Source: Cladorrhinum sp. PSN259
Taxonomy: Eukaryota > Ascomycota > Sordariomycetes > Sordariales > Podosporaceae
Reading direction: 5' to 3'
DNA length: 64,000 bases
Assembly (NCBI GenBank): GCA_033725935.1
Contig: MU867084.1
Coordinates: 248,001-312,000, forward strand
In this document: in pieces, positions 1 to 9,973 of the stretch
How positions within the stretch are numbered: position 1 is the first letter of the stretch
Layout: each line of letters starts with the position of its first letter
Notes under the pieces: generated by a model
Databases searched by the model: none
The model's input: the letters and a program-made list of their open reading frames with translations, nothing else
What the model was told of the DNA's origin: nothing
Position numbers and translations under genes: made by a program

Positions 1-3000
1 CTGATGCCTCGTCGAGAAACCGGGGGCAACAGCATTCAACTCTCTCTGCACAGATTCTCAGGGCAAATCCTATCCTCGAAGCTTTTGGCAACGCTCAGAC
101 TGTCCGGAACAACAACTCGTCTCGATTCGGCAAGTTTATTCGTATCGAGTTCAGCCGTCACGGCGCCATCGCCGGAGCTTTCATTGACTGGTATCTACTC
201 GAAAAGTCGCGTGTCGTGCGCATCAGTGCCCAGGAGCGAAATTACCATGTGTTCTATCAGGTCCTCAAGGGAGCTGACCGAGGAATGAAGCAGGAATTTA
301 TGTTGGATGGGCTGAATGTTGAAGACTTTTCCTACACAAGGAATGGCCAAGACGTAATCTCGGGAGTTTCTGATCGCGACGAATGGAACTCACTCCTCGA
401 GGCTTTTGAGGTTATGGGATTCTCTCAGTCTCAACAAATGGCTATCTTGCGTACCGTTGCAGCAGTCCTCCATCTGGGCAACGTAACGGTGGCAGAGAGC
501 AGATCTGCAGATCAGGCGCGCCTCACCCCTGAGGGCAAGGAGGTTGCCGCCAGGGTATGCAAGTTGCTCGGTGTGGAATTGCAGCCCTTCTTGCAGGGCC
601 TTTTACACCCAAAGGTCAAGGCTGGCAGAGAGTGGGTGGAGAAGGTTCAGAACCCAGAGCAGGTTCGCTTCAGCATTGATGCGCTTGCGAAGGGTATATA
701 TGAACGAAGTTTTGGCGACCTTGTCGCCAAGATCAACCGTCAACTTGACCGTCCTGGTATGGGCTTAGATGATACCCGATTTATTGGCGTCCTAGATATT
801 GCTGGCTTTGAAATTTTTGAAACAAACAGCTTCGAGCAACTGTGCATCAATTATACCAACGAAAAGTTGCAGCAGTTCTTCAACCATCACATGTTTGTCC
901 TGGAGCAGGAAGAGTATGCGAGAGAAAAGATTGAGTGGCAGTTTATCGACTTCGGCAAGGATCTTCAACCGACCATCGATCTGATTGAGCTTCCGAACCC
1001 GATCGGTATCTTCTCCTGCCTCGACGAGGACTGCGTCATGCCCAAAGCCACCGATAAAACCTTTTCCGAGAAGCTGAACTCTTTGTGGGATAAGAAGTCA
1101 CAAAAGTACCGGCCATCTCGCCTAGGACAGGGCTTCATTCTGACACATTATGCTGCTGAAGTTGAATATTCGACTGAAGGGTGGCTCGAAAAGAATAAGG
1201 ACCCCCTAAACGACAACATTACCAGGTTGCTGGGGGCTTCATCTGACGACCATGTGGCCAGCCTCTTTGCCGACTGCGCTGATCAGGATGACGAGACTGG
1301 TGGTATGCGAAGCAGAGTCAAAAAGGGTCTGTTCCGTACAGTTGCTCAGAGACACAAGGAACAGTTGTCGAGCCTTATGGCGCAGCTACATTCCACCCAT
1401 CCTCATTTCGTCCGATGCATTCTGCCCAATCACAAGAAGCGCGCGAAGCAGTTTAGCGGCAACCTCGTTCTTGACCAGCTTCGATGCAACGGTGTGCTCG
1501 AGGGTATCCGTATTGCCCGGACTGGCTTCCCCAATAGGCTTGCTTTCGCTGAATTCCGGCAACGTTATGAAGTCCTGTGCCGTGATATGCCGCGGGGGTA
1601 TGTCGAGGGTCAAGTGGTCGCGAAAATGATGCTTGACAAGTTCGGCCTCGATAAATCACTGTACCGTGTTGGCCTCACAAAAGTGTTCTTCCGCGCAGGG
1701 GTCTTGGCTGAACTCGAAGAGAAGAGAGACGCAATGATTTCGGAGATCATGTCGAGATTCCAATCTGTTGCTCGCGGCTACATGTCGCGCAGGATCGCCT
1801 TCAAGCGCCTGTACCGAGCCGAGGCAACCAGAGTTATTCAAAGAAACTTTCAGGTCTATCTCGATTTGTGTGAGAACCCCTGGTGGCAGTTGCTTGTTCG
1901 CATGAAGCCTCTCCTTGGTGCTACGAGAACAGCAACCGAGGTCAAGAAAAGGGATGAAACGATTAAGCAACTACACGAAAAGATGAAGTTCGAGGCTGAG
2001 AACCGCCAGAAACTTGAGGAAGAGAGACGTAACGTGCATGCTGAGATGCTCCGTGTCCAACAGACTCTGGAAAGCGAGCGGGCGCTTGCTTTGGACAAGG
2101 AAGAGATCTTTAAGCGGCTGCAGTTACGGGAAGCTGAGTTGGAAGACAAGCTGGCTGGCGCCCTGGATGATCAAGAAAGGCTCGAGGACCAACTCGACAG
2201 TATCCTGGAAGCCAAGAAGCGTGCCGAGGACGATATTGAACGGTACCGGAATCAGCTCGAACAAGCCGCTGGCATTATTGCCAGACTGGAACAGGAAAAG
2301 TCAGAGTTGGCCGGCCGTGTTTCGGACCTCGAGCGCGCAATCGACGACATTACCCAGCGACAGTCTGAACGCAGTGAGCAGGAGGCGGCATTGGAAGATG
2401 AGATCAAAATGCTACAAAGCCAGCTCTCCCTCAAGGACCGAAAAGTGCGCGACTTGGAGACCAAGATATTGAAAGCGGATCAAGATCTTGAGGTGAAGCT
2501 GTTGACGACTCAAAAGGATCTCCAGGCTACGCGAAGCAAGAACTCGCAGCTCACAGCTCAAAATTTTGAAGTCCAGCAACAACTTTCACGGCTGTCGAAA
2601 ACCTCAACCGACTACGAGGATCTAGTTCGTAAGAAAGAAAGCGAACTGGCTCTCCTCAGATCGGATAACAAGAAGTACGAGATTGAGCGGCGAGGTCTGG
2701 AGGAGCAGAAGAAGGCCCTCTCGGCCGAAAGAGAACAGGCCGCAGAGCGTCTTCATGATGTCCAAGCCCAACTTACTGCTATGAAGTCGCAGCAAAGCCA
2801 GCTTCAGCGAGAGGCGGAAGATGCAAAGAAACTCCTCCAGGCTCGGCTGTCGGAAGATGCCCAGGCTGACCAGAATCGACAATTGCTCGAGTCCCAAATT
2901 AACGATCTCAAGGACGAGCTTTACAAGACTCAGATGGAATTTAGTAGAGAACGCCAGTCTCGTGACGACGTTGCCCTCCTCGGGGAGCACAGATACAACG

Positions 3001-6000
3001 CCTTGAAAGAAGAGTACGATCACCTCAACGAGTCAAAGATCACCATCGAGAAGGAGCTTTATGCGCAGCAAGACAATCTCCGCCGCATGACTGAACTCCG
3101 GGCAGCCGCTGAGCAAGAGCGCGACCAAGCCCGGCATGAGATCCGAGGTCTTCGGCTAGCCAAGACCCAGGCTGAGGAGGCACGCCGCGAAGCTGAGCTC
3201 ATCGAGGAGAGGACAGCGATCAAGATTGCTCGCGAACGAGAAGAGAGCTTGCGTAAAGATCTCGAGGCCGCACATGATCGGCTCAAATGGTTCGAGTCCC
3301 AGGTTGCTGAGCTCAACTACCAGATTGAAGACTTGAACAAGGTGATCCTAGAGTCTGGAGAGTTTGGGCTCAAGAACGATCAGGCAAAGGAACGGTTGGA
3401 ACGCGAACTTGTGACTGTGAAGGGTCGGCTTGCTGCTTCTGAAAACGACAACCGTGCCCTCTTGAACAAGCTGCAGCAAAAGGGTCTCGAGATTGCACGA
3501 TCAAGCTCAAGGGCAAACGAAGCCTCCCGTGGTCAGATTATGAGCTTGCAACGCGAGAAAGCAAGGCTAGAGGAACAAAGCGCCAAGCTGAACAAGCAAC
3601 TTGGTGAATCGCAGGTCACGATAGCATCTTTGGAAAAGAGGCTGGAGAAGCTGTCGCTTAACCTCGAAGACCTCAATCATGAAGTAGCCCGGGAGGTTCA
3701 GAACAGTCGCGCTGCCGAGAAAGCTACGTCCAATATCACAGCCCAGCTGGCAGAAGCAAACCGCACGGTTGAATCCGAGAGACAGCTCCGCACACAAGCC
3801 CAAGCGACAGTCCGTACCTTGCAAGCCGCGATGGATTCTCGAGAGGCTGAGCTTTCCGATCTCAGGACGCAGTTGTTGGCTGCGCTGAAGGTCGTGGACC
3901 CCGAGGCGGTACCTGCAATCCAGACAGACGACGGTACTGATAAGGCACTGAGCAAGAGCTTTGATCTTGTACGCAAGATCGAAGAGTTACAGCAAGATCT
4001 CCGTGTGCAAACAGCTGGTCGTGCTAATGCCGAGTCCCAGCTTGCAGACCTGAGAGCATCAAGAGCTGAATCTCCCACCAGGCACCGCCATGCAGAGTTT
4101 AGCCCTGATGAGGCTCCATTCCCCAGCTCGCCGACACAGACGCGCCCCAAGCCAAATGGCCGTCACTACTCCAACACTTCTACGCCTCCTCGCCGCTTTG
4201 CAACTGTCAGCACCGAGGCGGAGCCTCCTATCGACTCGTCACGCTCCGACAGGACCGCCGACATACTTAGTTTCAACAACCGTATGGATCTCAAGGCCGA
4301 AGTTGAGGAGTTGCAGAACCAGCTCCAGCTCGCTCAAATGCAAAACCGCCATTTGCAGAGCCAGCTTGAGCGCTCTTCAGCACCCGCTCCTTCAACCTAC
4401 ATTGACGAGCGTGGCAGAGTACAGAAGCTGGAACAAATGAATAGCAAACTGCACGATATGCTTGACCAGTCCACAAAGCAGGTGTCTGCGCTTGAGAAGG
4501 CGCTCCATGCTGGTGAGCTGTCGTTACGTGACATCCAGACTCGATCCCACGAGGAGATCCTTACTCTGCTCCACAGCCAAGAGGAGTCCCGCAGACTGCT
4601 CCTTCATAATCACGACGACGCAATTGCAGAGCTGACGGACTTGAAGGAGCATTTCGAGAAGCTCAGGCGTGACCGGGCACAGTTTGAACTTGACCTTCGG
4701 GATACCAGGTCTGATCTCCAAGAGATTTCGCTGGCCCGGGAACAAGAAGCTGCAAGCCGGAACCAGCTCCTCCAGGAATTTGCAGATATGCAGATCCGTC
4801 TTGATGCCGAGACTTCAAAGCTGGCGGACGTAACTGCTAACCTGACTCTCTACAAGAGCCGGGCGGATGAGTACTTTAGCAAGTTGGAGCAGGCTGAGAT
4901 TGCCGTGCTCAAGGCAAGCCGCGCCGAGCAGTTTGCCAAGGCTCAGGCGAAGGAGGCAGAGGAGAGCTGCGCTGAAATGATGTCGGAAAGGAAACGACTA
5001 GATGCCACCATCGAAGATCTGCAGGCCCAGAACCAGAGACTGGAGGAGAAGCTCGAAGACATGTCAACCGATCTTGAAGGGGCAACGCAGGCAAAGAAGA
5101 GACTCCACCATGAGCTCGAGGATTACCGCAGTCAGCGTGCCAATGATATTGAGGACAAGGAGTCGAGCATGGAGCAACTACGCAAGAAGTATCAAGCCGA
5201 GTTCGCCACCCTTGCCAAAGAGCTTGACCTCGCCCGCGAAGAGAAACTGTTCAAGCAGGCAGAGATCACCAGACTTCGCGATGAGCTTGAGGATCTTCGA
5301 TCCAAATGGGACGACGAGGTGCTCAACAGTTCAACGTGGTCCAAGGAGAAGGCTCGTCTTGAGTCGACGCTCTCGGACGTCATGGCCTCGCGAGACGAGG
5401 CCGTCAATGCTCACAACGATGCTCAAGGCAAGATCGTATCGTTGCTGTCACAAGTGCGCTCTCTTCGCTCTTCTGTCGATGAGGTTACGTCGGAGCGTGA
5501 TAATCTGGCCCGCGAGAAACAGAGCATTGAGGCCCGCCTCAAGGAAGCCAAAGCCGGTCTCGAGGAGCTGGCCAACAGCGAAAGCCCCTCTCTCCGCAAT
5601 GCTGCAAATATTGACAAGGAGATTCTGGAGCTCAAGTCTGCGGTTGCGCAGCAAGAGGATATCGCAGCCGCTGCGGTGGAGAAGATGCGCAGAGCCGAAG
5701 CCCTCGTGTCTGAGGTACAAAAAGACATCTTATCCGAGCGAGAGGCGAGCGTTTCTTTGCAGAAAGAGAAGGCTGCTTTGGAGAAGTCTCTCAACGAGGT
5801 GCAGCTCAGACTTATCGACCTTGAGACGAAGGGTTACTCCTCTGCCAGTCAAGATATCAAGTTCCTACACAAGCGTATTCAAGAGGTTAGTGCACCATGG
5901 CCCTCCGGTCAAGACAACCCTAGGCCCCACCCCCAATCTATTCAACTTGAACTAACAATTTATACACCACAGCTTGAATCACAGCTCGAGGCGCAAGAAG

Positions 6001-6440
6001 ACGAACGTAACAAGTCTGCACGGTCGGTCCGTAACGTGGACCGCACCGTCAAGGACTTGCAGACGCAGATTGATCGGAAGGATAAGCAGAATTTGCAGCT
6101 TCAGGACGATATTGGCCGCATGCGCGACAAGGTCGACAAGCTACTTCAGACGATTGAGGAGCTTCAGGCGTCTGAGAGTTCGAACGAGCTGCAGGCGAGA
6201 CGGGCCGAGAGGGAGCTGCGGGAGGAGAAGGAGAAGGCTATTCAGCTCGAACGTGAGCTCGAAAACTGGAAGGGGCTCCGGTCTGAGAAGGGTGGCAGTG
6301 TGGCCGGGAGTGTGTTTGGTGGCAGTGTAATGGCCAGGAACTGGAGAAGCGAGGGGTCGGTCCTGGGTGACGACGTCAAGATCCCTCAGAGGAAGAGCAG
6401 CATTAGCAGGGTGCCTAGTCTGACGAAGGGATTCTTGTAA
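1..6440 (+). CDS. myoB: Class II myosin heavy chain (5' truncated by window edge)
   Basis: Conventional myosin, the motor of the contractile actin ring in septation. The reading frame is open from base 3, so the gene starts before the window; the P-loop is not present. Seen: switch I (NNNSSRFG, about 135-158), switch II/relay (DIAGFE, near 795), the rest of the motor to about 1730, and IQ-like neck sequence (SVARGYMSRRIAFKRL, then EATRVIQRNF). A coiled-coil rod follows, interrupted by a Pro/Ser-rich hinge near 4065-4260, then a short Ser-rich non-helical tail ending RVPSLTKGFL. One intron is likely at 5886-5972 (GTTAGT, CTAAC branch, ACCACAG). It is 87 bp without an in-frame stop, so unspliced translation stays open. 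The spliced partial product is about 2116 residues; the stop is TAA at 6438. The long rod separates it from class I and V myosins. The symbol follows Aspergillus usage. Confidence 0.95.
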   Translation, partial: DASSRNRGQQHSTLSAQILRANPILEAFGNAQTVRNNNSSRFGKFIRIEFSRHGAIAGAFIDWYLLEKSRVVRISAQERNYHVFYQVLKGADRGMKQEFMLDGLNVEDFSYTRNGQDVISGVSDRDEWNSLLEAFEVMGFSQSQQMAILRTVAAVLHLGNVTVAESRSADQARLTPEGKEVAARVCKLLGVELQPFLQGLLHPKVKAGREWVEKVQNPEQVRFSIDALAKGIYERSFGDLVAKINRQLDRPGMGLDDTRFIGVLDIAGFEIFETNSFEQLCINYTNEKLQQFFNHHMFVLEQEEYAREKIEWQFIDFGKDLQPTIDLIELPNPIGIFSCLDEDCVMPKATDKTFSEKLNSLWDKKSQKYRPSRLGQGFILTHYAAEVEYSTEGWLEKNKDPLNDNITRLLGASSDDHVASLFADCADQDDETGGMRSRVKKGLFRTVAQRHKEQLSSLMAQLHSTHPHFVRCILPNHKKRAKQFSGNLVLDQLRCNGVLEGIRIARTGFPNRLAFAEFRQRYEVLCRDMPRGYVEGQVVAKMMLDKFGLDKSLYRVGLTKVFFRAGVLAELEEKRDAMISEIMSRFQSVARGYMSRRIAFKRLYRAEATRVIQRNFQVYLDLCENPWWQLLVRMKPLLGATRTATEVKKRDETIKQLHEKMKFEAENRQKLEEERRNVHAEMLRVQQTLESERALALDKEEIFKRLQLREAELEDKLAGALDDQERLEDQLDSILEAKKRAEDDIERYRNQLEQAAGIIARLEQEKSELAGRVSDLERAIDDITQRQSERSEQEAALEDEIKMLQSQLSLKDRKVRDLETKILKADQDLEVKLLTTQKDLQATRSKNSQLTAQNFEVQQQLSRLSKTSTDYEDLVRKKESELALLRSDNKKYEIERRGLEEQKKALSAEREQAAERLHDVQAQLTAMKSQQSQLQREAEDAKKLLQARLSEDAQADQNRQLLESQINDLKDELYKTQMEFSRERQSRDDVALLGEHRYNALKEEYDHLNESKITIEKELYAQQDNLRRMTELRAAAEQERDQARHEIRGLRLAKTQAEEARREAELIEERTAIKIAREREESLRKDLEAAHDRLKWFESQVAELNYQIEDLNKVILESGEFGLKNDQAKERLERELVTVKGRLAASENDNRALLNKLQQKGLEIARSSSRANEASRGQIMSLQREKARLEEQSAKLNKQLGESQVTIASLEKRLEKLSLNLEDLNHEVAREVQNSRAAEKATSNITAQLAEANRTVESERQLRTQAQATVRTLQAAMDSREAELSDLRTQLLAALKVVDPEAVPAIQTDDGTDKALSKSFDLVRKIEELQQDLRVQTAGRANAESQLADLRASRAESPTRHRHAEFSPDEAPFPSSPTQTRPKPNGRHYSNTSTPPRRFATVSTEAEPPIDSSRSDRTADILSFNNRMDLKAEVEELQNQLQLAQMQNRHLQSQLERSSAPAPSTYIDERGRVQKLEQMNSKLHDMLDQSTKQVSALEKALHAGELSLRDIQTRSHEEILTLLHSQEESRRLLLHNHDDAIAELTDLKEHFEKLRRDRAQFELDLRDTRSDLQEISLAREQEAASRNQLLQEFADMQIRLDAETSKLADVTANLTLYKSRADEYFSKLEQAEIAVLKASRAEQFAKAQAKEAEESCAEMMSERKRLDATIEDLQAQNQRLEEKLEDMSTDLEGATQAKKRLHHELEDYRSQRANDIEDKESSMEQLRKKYQAEFATLAKELDLAREEKLFKQAEITRLRDELEDLRSKWDDEVLNSSTWSKEKARLESTLSDVMASRDEAVNAHNDAQGKIVSLLSQVRSLRSSVDEVTSERDNLAREKQSIEARLKEAKAGLEELANSESPSLRNAANIDKEILELKSAVAQQEDIAAAAVEKMRRAEALVSEVQKDILSEREASVSLQKEKAALEKSLNEVQLRLIDLETKGYSSASQDIKFLHKRIQEVSAPWPSGQDNPRPHPQSIQLELTIYTPQLESQLEAQEDERNKSARSVRNVDRTVKDLQTQIDRKDKQNLQLQDDIGRMRDKVDKLLQTIEELQASESSNELQARRAERELREEKEKAIQLERELENWKGLRSEKGGSVAGSVFGGSVMARNWRSEGSVLGDDVKIPQRKSSISRVPSLTKGFL
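5886..5972 (+). other. Intron in myosin gene, 87 bp, no in-frame stop
   Basis: Donor GTTAGT at 5886, branch-like ACTAAC at 5951, acceptor CACAG ending 5972. Splicing joins the coiled-coil segments KRIQE and LESQLEAQ, whereas the intron would encode a Pro-rich 29-residue insert. Length is divisible by three and open in the coding frame. Confidence 0.8.
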
Positions 6441-6881
6441 GCGTGCGATTGTGATTATGGAGAGGGGAGGGCTGGAGGCTATTCTGTTTCTCTTGCGTAT
6501 CGGTAATGGATAATATCTTGATGGAAGAGTTATCAGGGGGTGAGTGGGTGGTGGCGTGTTGGAATCCCGGGCTTAAAAAGGGGCTTGCTTGCCTTTGCCC
6601 CTTTTTTTCTTTTATCCCATTGTGCGAAATATTCTTGTTTATTTTCTTACTTGTGTTGACTTTCTTATAGCCTTGCAACATATGTGGGACAGTGTATAGT
6701 TGAGAACAGGCTAATTCACCTTACTTTGATATCCCCTTTTTACTTTGAGATGGTGAAGAGTAGTTTGTATCAGACCTTCACTCTTGTAGGGTGATTGGAT
6801 TGGAGAAGTTACATGCATAGCAGACGTGAGGACCTCTCCTGACTCGGTTGGCATTAGTGACTTATGGAAAACATGTCAAAA
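6441..6881. other. 3' region of myosin gene up to the tRNA
   Basis: No coding sequence supported. It holds the presumed myosin 3' UTR with T-rich stretches around 6600-6660, then the upstream flank of the tRNA gene. Confidence 0.6.
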
Positions 6882-6955
6882 TCCTCTGTGGCGCAATTGG
6901 CTAGCGCGTCTGACTGTTAATCAGGAGGTTGGAAGTTCGAGCCTTCCCGGAGGAG
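6882..6955 (+). tRNA. tRNA-Asn (anticodon GTT)
   Basis: A complete cloverleaf can be drawn by eye. The acceptor stem TCCTCTG/CGGAGGA has one G-U pair. The D arm is GCGC/GCGC. The anticodon stem TCTGA/TCAGG encloses loop CTGTTAA with GTT at 6916-6918. The T arm is GGAAG-TTCGAGC-CTTCC, with discriminator G at 6955. There is no intron, and CCA is not encoded, as expected for a eukaryotic nuclear tRNA. A run of T follows at once. Confidence 0.97.
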
Positions 6956-7595
6956 TTATTAGTTTTTTTTATATCTTTTTTAACTAAAAAAAAAAAAAAA
7001 AGTTATTGTCGCATCCAGAACAGATGCATGTACGTATCAATCAGTCTTTTTTTATTTTTGCCGAAAAGCAAGTAAGCCAAATCCGGAATGGAGAGAACAG
7101 TGGGTCATACATTCGTCATGGATCCAGTGCGATCGTTTTCAAAAGTTGTCGCTTGCCAAGAAGGTTGCTTTCTCGATGAAACCCCGATCCGGGATCTTCT
7201 TGGCCTCTGCTTGAAATCGCAATAGCAGGAAAAAGAACGATGGAAAGACAGATCTTGTTTGAGGATACTTGGATGGAGGGATCGACAGGGGATAGATGGT
7301 AATAAGTAGAGTTGTTGTATAAGAACGGGATGATTCGTTCTCTTTTTCTTTTTCTTTTTCTTCTTTTCGTCGTTTATTGTATGTTCTAATTGCCCAAGTT
7401 TAGTAGCTACATACGTACCTTAGTAACCGTTGACAACCTCTCGGGAACAGCGATTAGTATCTTCCCCATCTTTGTCTCCGGGTTGCTAGTTACTCCTTTT
7501 TTTTTTTTTTTTTTTTTTTTTGGCTTACTAGAGCTTTTCTTGTGTTCTTGTCTGTCTGGTTTTTTTTTTCTCCTGTGGTAGGAAGATATAAAAAG
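6956..7595 (+). promoter_or_regulatory. Intergenic region and promoter of phytoene desaturase
   Basis: No gene seen. Contents: Pol III terminator, A and T homopolymers (T25 at 7497-7521), a T-rich pyrimidine tract around 7340-7370, and six GATC tetramers within 163 bp (7121, 7131, 7186, 7193, 7251, 7280), including GATCGA at 7280. GATC-containing elements are bound by the White Collar complex in Neurospora light-induced promoters, including carotenoid genes. The assignment here is inferred from motif and gene identity only. Confidence 0.55.
6963..6970 (+). terminator. RNA polymerase III terminator of tRNA-Asn
   Basis: A run of eight T begins eight bases after the tRNA 3' end, the usual Pol III stop signal. 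Confidence 0.85.
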
Positions 7596-9447
7596 ATGGT
7601 ATCAACACAGGAAAAACCTAGAACTGCTATTGTGGTTGGTATGTTTTTCCCTCCCTTCCTTCCTTGTTCTGTTTAAAATCATGATCTAATTTTTTTTTTT
7701 TTTTACAGGCGCCGGAGCTGGTGGCATAGCAATTTCTGCTCGTCTTGCCAAAGCCGGGCTCAAGGTTACAGTCTTGGAGAAGAACGACTTTACCGGAGGA
7801 CGATGCAGCATTTTCAGGAGCAAAGCTGGCTTTCGCTTTGATCAGGGGCCCTCTCTGCTTCTCCTCCCTAATCTTTTCCGCGAGACATTTGGCGATCTTG
7901 ACACGACTCTGGAGAAGGAGGGAGTGGAACTGCTACAATGTTTTCCCAACTACGACATCTGGTTCTCGGACGGAGCCGTCTTCCGCAGCAGCACAGACAC
8001 AGTCGCCATGAAGAAGGAGATTGAGAAATGGGAAGGCCCGGACGGGTTCCAGAGATACCTCACCTGGCTGGCAGAAGCCCACGGACACTACGAGAGCAGT
8101 CTGCAGCACGTCCTGCACCGCAACTTCACCAACCACCTCCAGCTTGCCGACCCACGCTTTGTCGCACCCGGTATTGCTCTGCACCCCCTCGAAAGCATCT
8201 GGAGCCGCACAAGCAGGTACTTCTGGTCAGACCGTCTCCGAAGAGTTTTTACGTTTGCAACCATGTACATGGGCATGTCCCCGTACGACGCACCAAGCAC
8301 ATACAGTCTCCTCCAATACACCGAACTAGCCGAAGGCATCTGGTATCCCCGCGGCGGCTTTCAGACCATTCTCGCCGCCATCGAAAGGATAGGCCGCAAG
8401 CTCGGGGTAGAATACCGCCTCTCCACGCCCGTCTCCAAGATCCTCACGGGAGGGCCAGACGGCAGGACCGCAACGGGAGTCCAGCTCGAAACGGGGGAAC
8501 AGCTCCATGCCGACCTGGTGATCGTCAACGCGGACCTAGTCTACGCTTACAACAACCTTTTCCCTCAAGAGAACGAAGACGCGGTCGTGGGCAAAGAAAT
8601 CACCACCTACGCCCGCCAGCTATCCACCAAGGAAGCCTCCTGCTCCTCAATCTCCTTCTACTGGTCCTTCTCCCAAAAGATACCAGAACTGGGCACCCAC
8701 AACATCTTTCTGGCGGACGAGTACAAGGAATCATTCGACGCAATCTTCAAGAGACACACCCTACCCTCTGACCCCTCCTTTTACATCAACGTCCCATCTC
8801 GCATAGATCCCTCGGCGTCACCGTCACCCGACCAGGACGCAATAATTGCTTTGGTGCCCATTGGACACCTTACCTCGGGTTCATCAACCGATTACTCGGC
8901 CCTAATAAAGCAGGCCCGCGCCGCAGTTCTGCAAACGATCCAGCGCCGCATCAAGTGCGTCGACTTGGCACCCCTCATAATAGAAGAAACGATCAACACG
9001 CCTCCCGTATGGCAAGAAAAATTCAACTTGGATAGGGGAGCAATCCTCGGTCTTTCGCACTCATTCTTTAACGTCCTCTCCTTCCGGCCTCGCACGCGCG
9101 CCAAAGCGCTCAAGAATGCTTACTTTGTCGGCGCCTCCACTCATCCGGGCACGGGCGTGCCCATCGTTCTCGCAGGAGCCAAGATTACTGCCGAGCAGAT
9201 ACTGGAAGACAAGGAAATGGAGGTGCCGTGGGAGCTGAACAAACACTGGAAGGGCGAACAGAGGGCCATGGAGAGGAGTAGGGGGTTTAGAGGACAACTG
9301 GATGTCCTCAAAAGGCCGGCTTGGGTTGATGATTGGAATCTGTTCATGGGAATGGTTGTTGCGCTGCTGGGGTTGTTGGTTGTGTATTACTCGGGCTTCT
9401 TGGGAAATGTTCCCTCTGGGATGAAGGTTGTCGGTGATGATTGGTGA
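7596..9447 (+). CDS. al-1: Phytoene desaturase (carotenoid biosynthesis)
   Basis: Membrane-associated FAD enzyme that introduces double bonds into phytoene in carotenoid synthesis. CDS join(7596..7638, 7709..9447), 593 residues, close to the roughly 595 of Neurospora AL-1. The intron 7639-7708 (GTATGT...ACAG) splits the dinucleotide-binding glycine motif. Exon 1 gives MVSTQEKPRTAIVVG and exon 2 continues AGAGGIAISARLAKAG, giving GxGxxG near residues 15-20. Also seen: TGGRC after the first beta-alpha-beta unit, FDQGPSLLLLP, the C-terminal desaturase signature GASTHPGTGVPIVLAGAK, and a membrane segment near the end (MGMVVALLGLLVVYYSGFLG). It matches the CrtI/CarB family throughout. The start was chosen because the upstream ATG at 7596 restores the complete FAD fold. 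The upstream GATC cluster suggests light control. Confidence 0.96.
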
Positions 9448-9973
9448 TGTATCATTTTTTTCTTAGTTGTTGTTTTCTTTTTTTCTCTTGTCATGGTTTA
9501 TTTATTTCAGGATATATTTATACTCGTCCACATAATATCTTCGGGCATAAGTGTTGGATTTTCAGCCGTAGATGTAGAGTATATATGTCAATGTTAATAG
9601 TAAAGACTTTCAAAAACAAAAGGTCAAGCAGCAAAGCATTTCCATTGGCCAAATGCTTAACCACACACAAGACAACACGCAATATATATCATCGTTACAT
9701 GGGAGAATATACTAGGCTAAACTAAAAGAAAGCGAAAAGTGTATATATCTCATGATGGTGATGATATAAAAAAAACTAAATAACAAAAGATGAGAATGCT
9801 GTCAATGACGATGAACCTCGCTGCGAAGCTTGATCCTTTTCTCAACCCTAGCTGTTGAGAGAAAACCCAGATAGACAAAGACATATCATATCGATACAGC
9901 TGAAAAACAAAACCCATTTCCGCTTTAATTTGTACCCTCATTACTCAACTCTAACACAAACGTTGGGGGTATT
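9448..9973. other. Convergent intergenic region, no gene seen
   Basis: AT-rich 3' flanks of the converging phytoene desaturase and RhoGAP genes. No conserved coding sequence or RNA gene recognised. Confidence 0.6.

Noticed and set aside
1386..5794. Many frames on the minus strand and alternate plus frames inside the myosin gene (for example 5002-5955)
   Set aside because: They are shadows of a codon-biased coiled-coil gene and show no domain of their own.
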